A stretch of DNA of 64,000 nucleotides from the NCBI RefSeq assembly GCF_016545825.1, contig NC_052617.1, positions 2,676,001 through 2,740,000 of the forward strand, in the 5' to 3' direction. The notes beneath the pieces were generated by a model. It was not told the DNA's origin, made no database searches, and was given only the letters and a program-made list of their open reading frames with translations. A program made the position numbers and the translations under genes. Each line of letters opens with the position of its first letter. The stretch's first letter is position 1. The DNA is from Eucalyptus grandis. Its lineage: Eukaryota > Streptophyta > Magnoliopsida > Myrtales > Myrtaceae. Below are positions 20,571 to 31,750 of this stretch, piece by piece.

Positions 20571-21639
20571 ATAAAGGTTCCTAAATCATCCTAACTTCCC
20601 ATTGCTTGCACTCAGACCATTGACTAATGTTATCAATTTAAATTATTTCGATAATGTTGTTCATTAGGTGATAGTCCATAATCAAAGTGCTTGTCCCTTG
20701 AAATTCATGTCTCATTTTCTTCCTTACATATTCCTAACTGCTAGAGTCGGTCACCCGTGACGCGTGACAAGGGTGGCAAATGGGCCTAAACAGGCCCAGG
20801 CCCATAAGCTTGGGATTTACAGAGGACTAGGTCGAAGTTACTTCCTATATGTCTGCTGGGGCTGAGTCGACATTTGGCAAAAACAAACAAAAACTTCATT
20901 TGATCACAAAGTAATCAAACTCTAGAGAATGTGCGAAAAGGGCATGTCAGCTTCTCAGAGCAAAGTTTGCGACGGAGATTGCTAAATCGATTCGAACGAC
21001 GTAAAAAAGGGCAAATTGCTTGAAGAGTAGAGTGAAAGGAATCCAAGCACCGAAAAGGAAAATATTGGAAAGAAAATATAAAGCATTGAGATTGTGATCA
21101 AACGAACGGTGCAAACGCCTTCGAGCTCAAATGGAAATATCGAAACGGACGTCACGTTGGGATTCACAATGCACCCGGCGAATCACATGCGCCACTCTAA
21201 AAACTAAAACCCAAATGGAAGGAAATTGCTTTTCAAACGGGGATGCTTCAGACAAAAAGTTTGGTGAGAGTTTTTTGGCGTGATTTGATCGTGCGTTCTT
21301 CCTCCTTGGTTCTTCTATTTAAAATTCTTGGACCTTTCTTCAGCGGTTGTATGAATTCACACGCAATCCTCTCTCTAACGGCCGCATGGATAATGGCACC
21401 GTCTATCCCTAAACTTTTGCTATACGTTCAATTTGAGCCATTGAATTTCTTTAACCCCCAAGCCAATTTTGCAGCTCTTTTTAGTCCAGATTCTTTTGTG
21501 GGGTTTGCTTGCTGTGTAGTATGGTATCGTGAAACTATTGATTTTTCTTTAGCATTTCGAGTGGATTAATGCCTTCTACATGTTTGGCAAAATTCCTAGT
21601 TGGCCATCCTCGTTTATGATGTTGCGTTGAGGTAACAAC
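20571..21639. other. Intergenic, nothing recognised
   Basis: No gene with family features is seen. A frame of 108 codons at 21243-21569 has no recognisable motif. Near 20768 the sequence GGGTGGCAAATGGGCC resembles the edge of hAT-like repeats, but no second end was found. Confidence 0.35.
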
Positions 21640-22323
21640 CTAGAAAGCATCAATACTCTTCTAGGCTTTTCGTGTCATGTCGAACGCTCTAATATATGTT
21701 GGATACTCTCGAACACTTGATCAACATATGTTGGAAAATTCAACGCTCAGTTAACTTTCTCGATACTCTCTGACACTTGAGTTATAATTTCGACATGCAG
21801 ATTTCTAACATGTGATTCTGATATCACAATGTCAATTTTAAAAAATTTCAATAAATGAATGATCAAAATATATGTATATAAAATAATAAAATAATTAATT
21901 GGGAAAGAAGAAAATATAATTTTTTTTTCTTGATTCTCACTTTTCATGATATACATACAATTCACCTCCAAGTTTTCTACTCTTCTCTTCGACACGTCTA
22001 ACACAGGAGTCTATAATGTGAATTGTTTGTTTTTTCTCCAAGTTTACGAATTATTAAAATTGAGTTGAATTTGTTAAATTGAAATAATAAATGATGTATT
22101 AGAGTTTTTAGTGTAAATTCATTATAAACTTTTTTATTATTTATTTATGAATTTGAATTGAATTAATTTGATTGAAAAATCATAAAATGATAATATAAAT
22201 AAATATATATTTAATAAATAATATATTCCAACGTGTTGCAATTCTCTATTTTTTTAAAAATGACGTATCGACGAGTCGTGGCGTGTCGTGTCACGTGATG
22301 TGTGTCAGTATCGATGCTACTTA
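21640..22323. mobile_element. MULE-like AT-rich element (684 bp), imperfect 9-bp TSD
   Basis: The left end TAGAAAGCATCAATAC and the inverse of the right end, TAAGTAGCATCGATAC, match at 12 of 16 positions. The flanks GGTAACAAC (21631-21639) and GGTAATAAC (22324-22332) differ at one of nine bases. Inside lie the blocks TTCGTGTCATGT, GATACTCTC and CTCTGACACTTGAG. The same blocks and nearly the same length occur in the insert at 41584-42263. It is non-coding. Confidence 0.7.
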
Positions 22324-24657
22324 GGTAATAACTTCGCTTGAGCTTGGATTGGGACACCAAGTTATTGCCAGTGGTTGGTCGCTGCCGCATCTCGTGACCC
22401 TCCACTTTCTCTCTCTGTTTTTCTTATCTTTTGTTTCTCTTTTTCGGACTTTCCTTTTTCTAGATTTTAAAAGAAAAAACATTTTATTTTTTTCCTTATC
22501 TCTTTCAAGCATGTTAATAGCCACTTAGGATCTTAACGACAAGTCAAACACCACGCGAGCGTTCTTCTTTGACAGTTAAACGGAATGACCAACTCGAGTA
22601 CAAAATATATAATCTCATGACCAAATCAAAAAAAAAAAAAAAAAGGGTCCAAAAACCTGCTCGAACATTTTGTGAAAGTTTAGGAAACGCACGGGTGCCT
22701 TTATCCCAAACTTGTTTGATCATCACACATTTGGTATTAGCTGTCCTCTCACATACAAGCCAAGTAATTACCAAAACCAATCCTGCTTTCCTTAACTCGA
22801 AACAGATCAAAGTTCCCTATTTCCTCGCTAGGGTCGAAGCGTCCATTAGCGAGCTTCAGCTCGATGTCGAACGTGACTTCGCTTACTTTACCTCCCCTGT
22901 TTTCTCAATAAAGAAACGAAGAGGAAAACTAAAGATAAGGGAACATTTATGAAATCTTTGTGTTAAGCTGTTTGTTCAACCGAAATAGAAACAAAAGATC
23001 ACTAAGAACTGCAGAAATGGCAGTCCGAAACAATTGTTTTTGCGGCCAAAGTCCAAAGCAATATAAAAATAAAAATAAAAGCATAAGTTAAGTCGCAAAG
23101 TGAAAGAAACAGTTTCCAGAAACTTTAAAAGGAAATGAGAATTGGTCAACCAGTCCCTAGTCGAATGCTGTCCATTAGAGCCCCTGTGTCGGCAACAGCC
23201 ATCTTCTTCTTTCTTGCCGCTTATCCATGACACAGGAGCGCAACTAGAGTTTGCGTGATCAGATCACAGCAACCCCAGAATGTCTGGGTTGTTGGAAACC
23301 AGATGGGATTGCTTCTTTGCGGTCCAAGTTGACTTCCAGGAAGTCCATGAACATAACATCATTTGCTATGACTGGGATGTGGGAAAGGAGTTCATTTTGG
23401 AAGCCTGTCTTCGTCATCATGTCAGATGACAGATTGATAATATACTCATAGATCAAGAGGGGACATGAGAGTTACTCTTTCGGTTAACACTTCTTTTCCT
23501 TAGGATGCGGGTGCTGTACATCTTGGTCTCGGGGCATCAGATATCGGGTTTTCATCACTGGACTTGAGAACCTGATGCATTTTAACAAAGTCCAGATTGT
23601 AGATGTACAGAATAAACAGCCCGCACGCAAAATTGCTGCTCAAAATCCCTAGGACCTTTCTCATCCAACCTTTCCAGAGGGAACCCAATCGCCACTCAGA
23701 AGTTTAGTGATCTATACGGATTGCTCCGCAAAATTGTTGGGCAATAGCTGCCTTCCGTCTCTCCCTTCTAGTGAGTCCCAATTGCACGATTCAACGCCTT
23801 CTGCTTTGTTTTAATAATTTGGTTTTGAGGGCTCACAAAATTGCTTGGAAAAAAAAAAATCAGAGATGATCGTTTTGGGGCCATTGATATCTATAGACAA
23901 GCAGCATCGTTGTTGAGTAAAAGAAGAATGGTTCAGAGAAAATTCCAAACGGAAACCTCCAAGCATGCAAGTCAAATTTCGGTAAAGAGAATAAACGCAC
24001 GCTACACCGTATCCTTTGCGATGGTAAGAGTGCAGCAGCTGCATTGTACCGGCGCATAAGTCAAGCAGTACCTGCCCAAAGAGAAAATTGCCCACCAATA
24101 CGACAACATCGTTTGCCAGAAGCGTTTTGGCTTTTACAGATGCAACAGCATATCACTGTCTCTCTCTCTCTCTACCCAAACTCAGTCGATAAAACGTGAG
24201 CAGAACCGGACATTAAAGTCCCAACTGGAACTTTTGGTTCTGTCTCCTTGTGCCCATTCGAGTAAAAAGCATCTGCAACTGCATTTTTCTCCTTCACACA
24301 AACACCCACTAGAGCGAATTGAAATGACAATAATGGGATGCATACAACAAATCCACCTCAATTTACAGAAAAGGGTTGAGAAGAGGTCAACAAGCATTTG
24401 ATTCATTCAAAGTCAAGTTTACAGAGGAAAAAGGAAAATACAAAAATCATCATACCCACATACTATTTCACAAGAAATCAGAAGGAAATCCCCAGGTCCT
24501 ACGCTAATGTAACCAAGTGATAAATTGGAAAAAGAAGGGACAAGAACAAACCCAAGAGCCCCATAAGAGAGGAAAATCGATAACCCGAGTTAGAATAGAA
24601 AGGTACAGAGTTATAATTATCATTAGAACAATAATACGATTCCTGCAAAAGGTTTCA
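22324..24657. other. Region upstream of GID2 3' end, no recognised gene
   Basis: No gene could be identified. Minus-strand frames at 23259-23456 and 23500-23688 have somewhat protein-like composition, but no known motif, and could be a decayed gene or untranslated sequence. A poly(A) run lies at 22627-22643 and a (CT)n run at 24158-24172. The last few hundred bases before 24657 are probably the 3' untranslated region of the F-box gene. Confidence 0.35.
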
Positions 24658-25194
24658 TCATCTTCCCCTGCTGGTGGGATTCATCTTCTCGTAGCACCGA
24701 ATCGAGAGCAGGGACAGGAACAGATTCACCTCGTCCTTGCCCCACCTGGTCTGCGGCTTCACCCCCATCATCGGCGGCAACGGCGGCGCCCAGGCCGAGG
24801 CCGAGCCGGGCTGCTGCTGCTTGGAGAGGGGCAGGTAGAGGGAGTGGAGCCGCTTGAAGCCGCCGAGGGCGAGGACGACGGATCTGAGCTGCTGGTTGCC
24901 GCAGCCGATGTTGGGCCAGTGCCGGGTGCAGATCAGCTCCCAGAGCCGCTCGTCCTGGGCCGTCCGGTGCCAGAGCTTGCTGACGCAGGCCGCCATCGCC
25001 AGCGTGCGGGCGTCCGCGTGCTTGAGCACCTCGAACAGCAGGTCCTCGTCGAGGTGGGCGAACCCGGCCGGCGGGGCCGCACCGCCGCCGCCGCCCTCCT
25101 CGGGGGGGCCCTCCTCCTCCTCCTGGTCGGGCCGGAGCTTCTTCTTCATCTTGGCGTCGGCGTCGTCGTCGCCGCCGGCGAGGGGGCGCTTCAT
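24658..25194 (-). CDS. GID2: F-box protein GID2/SLEEPY1-like
   Basis: A 178-residue, intronless F-box protein. After an acidic and glycine-rich N-terminus (residues 1-45), the F-box spans about 46-93, with LDEDLLFEVLKHADARTLAM and TAQDERLWELICTRHW. It is followed by NIGCGNQQLRSVVLALGGF (GGF at 111-113) and the LSLLSI block (160-165). This order (F-box, GGF, LSL) is specific to the GID2/SLY1 group, which forms an SCF ubiquitin ligase that recognises DELLA proteins when gibberellin-bound GID1 is present and marks them for destruction. The start MKRPLAGG is chosen because family members begin MKR; the frame is open for 56 codons further upstream, but that part is unlike the family. Length is between Arabidopsis SLY1 and rice GID2. 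It appears intact. Confidence 0.93.
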   Translation of the reverse strand: MKRPLAGGDDDADAKMKKKLRPDQEEEEGPPEEGGGGGAAPPAGFAHLDEDLLFEVLKHADARTLAMAACVSKLWHRTAQDERLWELICTRHWPNIGCGNQQLRSVVLALGGFKRLHSLYLPLSKQQQPGSASAWAPPLPPMMGVKPQTRWGKDEVNLFLSLLSIRCYEKMNPTSRGR

Positions 25195-28100
25195 CTTCGG
25201 CCTCGCTCCCGGCCTCCGAAACCGAAGACCCAGAAGAGGCTCAAGGGTCGGTCGGCCGGCGGAAGTCGAGATTGAGGAGGTCAGGAAGGGGAGGGCGACG
25301 GTGGTGGCGATGGATGAAGAGGGGTGGTTAAAGGGAGGAAGATGAAGGTGGGGGGGCAGCACATGATATGATGGGGAGGAGGTTGGCTTTCGAAGACGAC
25401 AAGCGAAGAAATGAATGCGCTTCGATTCTTTCTCTGATTGACGATTTTGTCCTCACTCCCCCTTTCTTTTTCTTAATTCATCGTTTTCCCTGCTTCCTTC
25501 CTGTTTTTATATTTTTTTTTTTATTCTTTTTTAACTTTAACTGCTTTATAGTTTTTTTTTTTTTTTTTTGTTGGGCTCCAGCACGGTGCGTTTTGTTCGG
25601 GCCAAAAGAAGCCAAGAACCCCGCAACTACTGGCCTATGCGGTGCTCTTATTTTGTCTTGCGCTCTGTTTCCTGACTCAATTCGAAACTGTTCTGATTAG
25701 TGCTCGCCCGGAGAAATCATTAATTAGTGAGGGCGTTTTGTTGATAATTTATTATACAAGGTATGTTACTCTTTTTTGGTCCATGTACAATGTATGTTAG
25801 ATTTGCATAGTTTATTCCAGGTTTTAGGTAATAGTTTATCTTATGCAGAAAAATATCTTACCTAAGGTGTTTTTTTTTTTTTTTTATACTCAAAAGTACT
25901 CATCTTTTATTCCTTTTAATTCAATAACCTTATGAACTTGTTATTGGTGTGTATAACTGCAACTAACAAGCATGTGCTTGTCGGGCCATCATTGTTTTCT
26001 TTTTCTTTTGTTGATGATGAGGTCAAGGGGTTATCGGATTAAAGTGATGAAGTTAGGGGTAATCTGTGGATATCTCCGGCCTTTGTGAATCGCCATTGAT
26101 GGTGTGTTGCGACAATACTTCTACTTTGATCCACATGGAATCGTCCCAAAAAAAGAAAGAATAGATGAAATTATATTGTATAAATATAAGAATTCCCAGT
26201 GGAGTGCAATTTGCATATTACGTGTCCAACCATTTCATACTCTGTTTCTGTGGCAAGTTGGGCAGTGTTCTACCGGGTGGTTTTGCTTTCAAAACAGAGC
26301 ATGGCCGTGATGAATGATGATCATTGATCCCCACGAATTTGGGCAATTCCTGGAATCGTTTCCTCAAAGCAGATAAGTATAGCTTCGCTACCGGTTGCCA
26401 TTTCCTAACATCAGAGATTAGTCGCAATCTGGACCAAACGTCTCCCCCGCGTTTTCCCCACTTCTGTCAAAAGCTAATGGTCTTTTTTTTGGGCCTTGAC
26501 TGGAAAGACACCAATTAAACCATTAGAAAGGTATTTTAAAAAAAAAAAAAAAAAAAAACTATTATAAAGATAAGATAGCACCGGTGATGTTGGGCCAAGA
26601 ATAAGTAATACGAGATTGCGAGCACGAACCCTTTTGCAATGCTAAAAAGATAAGATAGCACAGGGGTGCGGACCTCCAGCCCCTTAGAAGGGCTATTATA
26701 ACGTGACTTGTCCTACTCGGACAGATGGACCGATTGGGGTGTCTGATGATGATGACCTCTTCTTGATGTCCAATATGAATAATGTCAAATAAAGTAACCA
26801 TTCCGGATGTTCCTTCTCGCTTTGTCTATAGGCAAAAATAGCTGTTTTGGTTTGACGGAAATTGCTCATCATCATGTGATGTTGCATTTATTTTTCTCAT
26901 TGCGGTCATATCTATAGAACTAGCTTCGGGGTTAGGCACAATATACAAGGACTTTTAGAAGCACATGCCCCTTTGGGGGAGCGATTAGGGTGTTGATATG
27001 AAGGTCTTTATGACGTAATCAATAATTCGATTAACTTTGGATGAGGCATTGCTGTAGTCTCTTTAAGTGTTATTATTTCCTTGGCAACTAAACACATGTA
27101 CTCTTTACTTGCATACGTGTCTATAGCACAAGACTTTACTATTAAAGCTACGTTATGGATTCATTATAACAGGAGATTTTGCTCATGAGGCTATGCAAAA
27201 ATTGTTGTGGCTCTTACTTCCTCCTCATCCTCCTCCATATCATCGGCTGAGCACTTTGATGATCTAACAATTTGATAGTTTATTTGGGCCAATCATGCTT
27301 TTAATCCCCTAATTCCCATCAGATGTTCGATTGGGTTCCCAATTTTTTTTTCTTATATTGCAATTAAGTTCTTTAACTTACTCAATTGGTGTGATCAGAT
27401 TTTTCCATTACATGTTATTAGCAATCTTTCATTTCGATTACATTGCATTGCTAATGTAGCAAAGATCCTCTCTCGCCATAACAGGTTATTGAAGTTTTTT
27501 TCGTCCTTCACATAGATTTGCTGGGCAAGAGTTCAAGGCGGTGCCACCCCATTTCTCCTCCCTCTCCCCCCCTTTCTCACTCTCTCTATTATTCTCTACT
27601 AAAGTGGCATATCACTTTGTTAACATATCGATACTATTGAGAATTTTCGGCATTTGACCGTGCCTAAGTGAAGCAAAAATGACGGAATTGTCATTATCGA
27701 TTAGTAAATGACTAAATATTTTGATTACTCAAATCCATTAAATTAAAAAATTCGATGGCCCATATTAGTGCCGATAAGGCATTTGGCAAGACAGGAAGGA
27801 TTGAAGGTGGATTTAACCCTTGATTCTTTTCGAACAAAAAACGAAGATGCTCAACTCACTCAAACAGTGTAGTGACGCCCCTGCTGGGTTGGGTGGCACG
27901 TGAGTTGCGATTGAAACTCGTAAGATTCTCTCGAGCACAAAGCGACTTTTTCTTTCAACTGCTTTTGTCGGAGGCATAAAGTTTCTGATCTGACACGACT
28001 ATGCTTAAATTGCGGCAGGGGCGGAGCTGATTTCTTGTAATGGAACTTATCACTTGGAACATTTTTCACTTTTCATTTTACGCCAATACATTACTTACCT

Positions 28101-31100
28101 TATCTATTTATATTGAAAAAATGACATTAGAAATATTGCAGCTTTGATATCACACTCACTTTGATGTTAAAACTTTTTGTTAAATCATTTAAATGCCAAA
28201 TCAGGTAAACAATAGTCGCTTAATTATTTTCGACAACAAATTTCAATAAAAAGTTCTTTGTGAATTATGAGATGAGTGGACTCTGTATAAACTATGTTGT
28301 CCTTTCCTCCTTTGTTTTCTATAGTTCACTCACATTGAGTTGTATTTGTGAGACGCTAATTAGAAGAGAACAACATTGCCACCCAACAACATGGATTTTT
28401 CTCTTCATTTATTCTTTCTTTTACTCAATTTCATCGCATTGAATGACGAAGAACCACAACATTTTCAATCCTTCTCGCAAACGTACAAAGCCAACGCTCA
28501 GCAGCATCTCTAATTGGTATCACCCCCCTCATTGAAATCCTTTTTCGAAAAAGCAAGAGACATCTCAGAAGTAATTCTTTCCCCCCAAAAAAAAAGTTCC
28601 TCTCTATTTTTTATGGTTCAGTCTCTTAGTCTTGGTCTCACTCACCTTTCTCTGTGAAGCGATCAAGGATTGAACCTGAATAGGACAATCGTGAAAGCAA
28701 CATTGAGGATTGGCTCCAGCAAGGGAAGCAGTGGCGGCTGCGACATGATCTCTTCAGTGATGGCGTCGGAAAACAAGGGCAAACAAAGGTCGGCTCAATA
28801 TGACTATGGACGTGACGAAAAGCGACAGCAGGGCGGTTTTCTGGCAACTTGAGGATCTACATTCATGATTAATATAAAGACGAATCGTTGACTCACTCTT
28901 TCATTTAGATTATCAAATTGAGATGCCTGTCATATGTTCGATAATTTCCCGAGTGAAATCAGTGAGCAAATAGTGAAATGTGTTTGCATCTTAGTTACTT
29001 TTTTAAATGCTGCATGTTTAAGAGGAAAGTGGATATGCTTGGTTTTGTTGCCATATCATCTAATCACGACTTGCGATCCCCAGCCAAAACCTCCATATGT
29101 CATGTTTACTCGAGGTAACCCAACAAAGCTCAGCATTACGAGATTTAGCTCTTAATTTAGGGAAACCAAATTAGGGTTTAAATAATTTGAAAAAAATGCT
29201 TGATTGTCCAAATTAGGGTTTATATTTGAGGTAAAACATGCAGACAACGTCGTTTGGGCTATCAATATTGACTAGGCACATCGATGAGCTACGTTAGTCA
29301 AAGAAATCAATAAAATATTGTCATGTCAAATTTTCAAAATCCCAAATTAGAGTTGACATTTAAATGATCATTTTTATTCTATAAGTGGGACTAAAGTGAT
29401 TTGATGAAAAGTTTTGACATTAAAGTGAGCACAATATGAAAGTTATGCCACATCTAGTGTCATTTCCCTATTTATATTTATCTATGTTTTTATTTTTATT
29501 AATTTTTTTTTTCCAAATTCTAACTCTTAATTAGCGAGAAGAAGAAACTTTCTACTACTTTTAAACTCAAGCAAAACTACCCACAGACTATACAAATAAA
29601 ACTGCTCATTTTCCTATTCCAAAATGTAGTTTTATCATGGAGTTATTTATTGACAAAGTTGAATCGGATTTAGATAGCAACTCTTGTTATCCTAATGAGT
29701 GAACACCCTAGAAAAGTACATGGGCTTCATGTACTATAAGATTTGCTTATGGTGAAAATGTTTGTTTCGATTACTTGATAACACTCGCATGCTGAATTGA
29801 CCAAGCCTATCCAAAGATGACGGCATAGTGGTGCACGGTCTCTTTCGTTGGTTTGTGCTGCGTATGCTGCTACTAGCATGCTACAATCTTGATTTAAAGG
29901 ATTGTTGTGACTTTCATAGTTAGCCTCCCTTTTTATTTAAAAATAACTCGTGTCAAATTACCTAACATAAAGTTTCTGTTCGATATCCATAAGTTTTTTC
30001 AAGAACGTGTTTTCCAATTTATTCTTATATACAAATTTTATTCATTTTAAATCAATTTAAATGGTGCGCTGGCCAATTTTTTTTTTTTTTTTTATTGAAC
30101 TAGGGCACTTTGCAGTTTCTGTTGGATGGAGAGAGCCCGCCGCCCCTTGTGGGGAGAGAAGTCAAACGAATGTCCAGAGTTTCCATCGTTTGGGAGGAAA
30201 GCCTAAAAAGAAGAATAATGGAGGGAAGAGTAACGCCTGAGTGGGCCCAACTAATTTTTTTATCACTTGGTTTATGTGAAGAAAACTTGTAGAATCTGAC
30301 AAACTAAAAAATATTAATTTTAAAAATCACCCTTGTTTTTTCTTCACGAGATTACTTTTGTCACCTCAAGTTGGCGTAAATCTGTCTACTTGGGGGCAAA
30401 AGTATATATTTTCATTTCAAAATTCTTCCCTTTCTTCCCTTCTCCCGTCTTTCCAAACTGATTATCGCCGAATTCACAACTTTTTTCACTTTCACCTCCT
30501 GATTTCTACTGATGATAAAAATTATTATATTCAAGTTAGCCAAAGTTATTACTTTTACGATGTCATTGTCCCCGATTTTTTGCCCATCCAAAAGTCTCTT
30601 CAAACGTGACTCTCGACCCTAGGAACCCTAATTAACGCATAAGCCTATCACAAACTTTTGGGGAGATGCGTTGAGAAGGGAAGGCATCAAAAGAAAAGGT
30701 GCTCAAAAGGTCAGAGAGTACAAAAGGGTGGAAAAATTGAAAAAGATGAGAGCGCAAATTCAGCGGCTGGGGCGAAATTCTTCTTATAGTTATCTAAAAT
30801 GTTTGGTTTTGATAGGAAGATTCCAAGCAAACTTTTTGAGGATCAATTGCGACAAGGATGCTTTTGGCTTTTACTGTACTCGCTTTTATGTTGAACCGGA
30901 TCTTTCATCCGGTTCAAACCTTTTAACCCTTTCTTTTATTCTTCTCGTATAGATAAATTTCATGGCTATTGTCATGGCACGATGAGTATTTTCTAATGCT
31001 TGACCCTACGGTTTTCATTGTTTAATCACAACCAAATAAATACTATTCTGGCATCAGGGCAAAAAATTGAAGGCCCACTGAATCTTGACAAACATATCAT

Positions 31101-31498
31101 GTTTGATTTTTCCTTTCAACCATTAAAGAAAAAAGGATAAATATAAAGACGTACCACGAGCTTACACGTAATACAATTCGATCCAAACACGATAGAAATG
31201 CCGTAAAAAGATTAACATAACATGAATTTGACATAACATAAATTGCTTGTCAGGCCCCTCAAATTGCTTTCTGTTTAGAATTAATTGAGGATGTATTTTT
31301 CTCACACAAGCATTATGATAAAAAGAAGTGTTTTGCACTCACCAAGAGTTGAACCCTGCTTTATTTATGTAAATGAGACAGCGGAAGAACAAAAACTTCG
31401 CAAATTGTGCAAAGTCTTAGATGCCACTATAGGACCACATTATCAAACGAGACACAATTTCGCATGGGCGGGTCTCCAATGGACCCGACCTACTCTTC
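25195..31498. other. Long gene-poor region
   Basis: I see no recognisable gene. Bases 25195-25400 are the GC-rich leader of GID2. T or A runs lie at 25551-25569, 25870-25885, 26538-26559 and 30078-30093. The motif AAAGATAAGATAGCAC occurs at about 26566 and again near 26644. Frames at 28260, 28670, 30110 and 30671 are short and lack motifs. A TG/TA-rich pyrimidine tract lies at 27544-27600. The region may hold decayed transposons without clear ends. Confidence 0.4.
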
Positions 31499-31693
31499 CT
31501 AGTGGCCAACTCCTCTATTGCTGGGGCCAGAATAAGCTTGAGCTGCCTTGAACATGGGAAGCGAGGACCGGGTCGGGGACATCTCGTCGGCATCGAGATG
31601 CCTCGACACCACCATGCCTGGGCAGGAGAGGAAAAGCAAGGCCATGCCGAGCGATATTGCGCAGGACACGAGGCGACGCCATTGATGCTTCAT
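31499..31693 (-). CDS. PIP-type secreted peptide precursor, short divergent form
   Basis: A 64-residue intronless precursor. Residues 1-30 form a signal peptide (MKHQWRRL basic start, then CAISLGMALLFLS). The variable middle is short. The last ten residues are SGPSNRGVGH (55-64), a perfect match to the SGPSxxGxGH core of PAMP-induced peptides, preceded by Tyr. It differs from the 94-residue cluster genes in signal peptide, length and number of motifs, so it is a separate subfamily member. A TATA box lies 48-57 bases upstream. The nearest cluster gene is about 14 kb away. A secreted signal sensed by an RLK7-type receptor kinase is inferred from the family. Confidence 0.87.
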   Translation of the reverse strand: MKHQWRRLVSCAISLGMALLFLSCPGMVVSRHLDADEMSPTRSSLPMFKAAQAYSGPSNRGVGH

Positions 31694-31740
31694 GGTCGCA
31701 GCTTTCTTTGGCGATTAGTGTCCTCCACAGAAAGGCTTGA

Positions 31741-31750
31741 TATTTATACA
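31741..31750 (-). promoter_or_regulatory. TATA box of the 31499 peptide gene
   Basis: On the minus strand the sequence TGTATAAATA lies about 50 bases before the start codon, with no competing TATA-like site nearby. The implied leader is therefore very short (roughly 20 bases). Confidence 0.6.

Noticed and set aside
24517..25275. Long plus-strand frame (252 codons) opposite the GID2 gene
   Set aside because: It is antisense to a strongly conserved F-box gene in GC-rich DNA, where long shadow frames are expected, and it has no motif.
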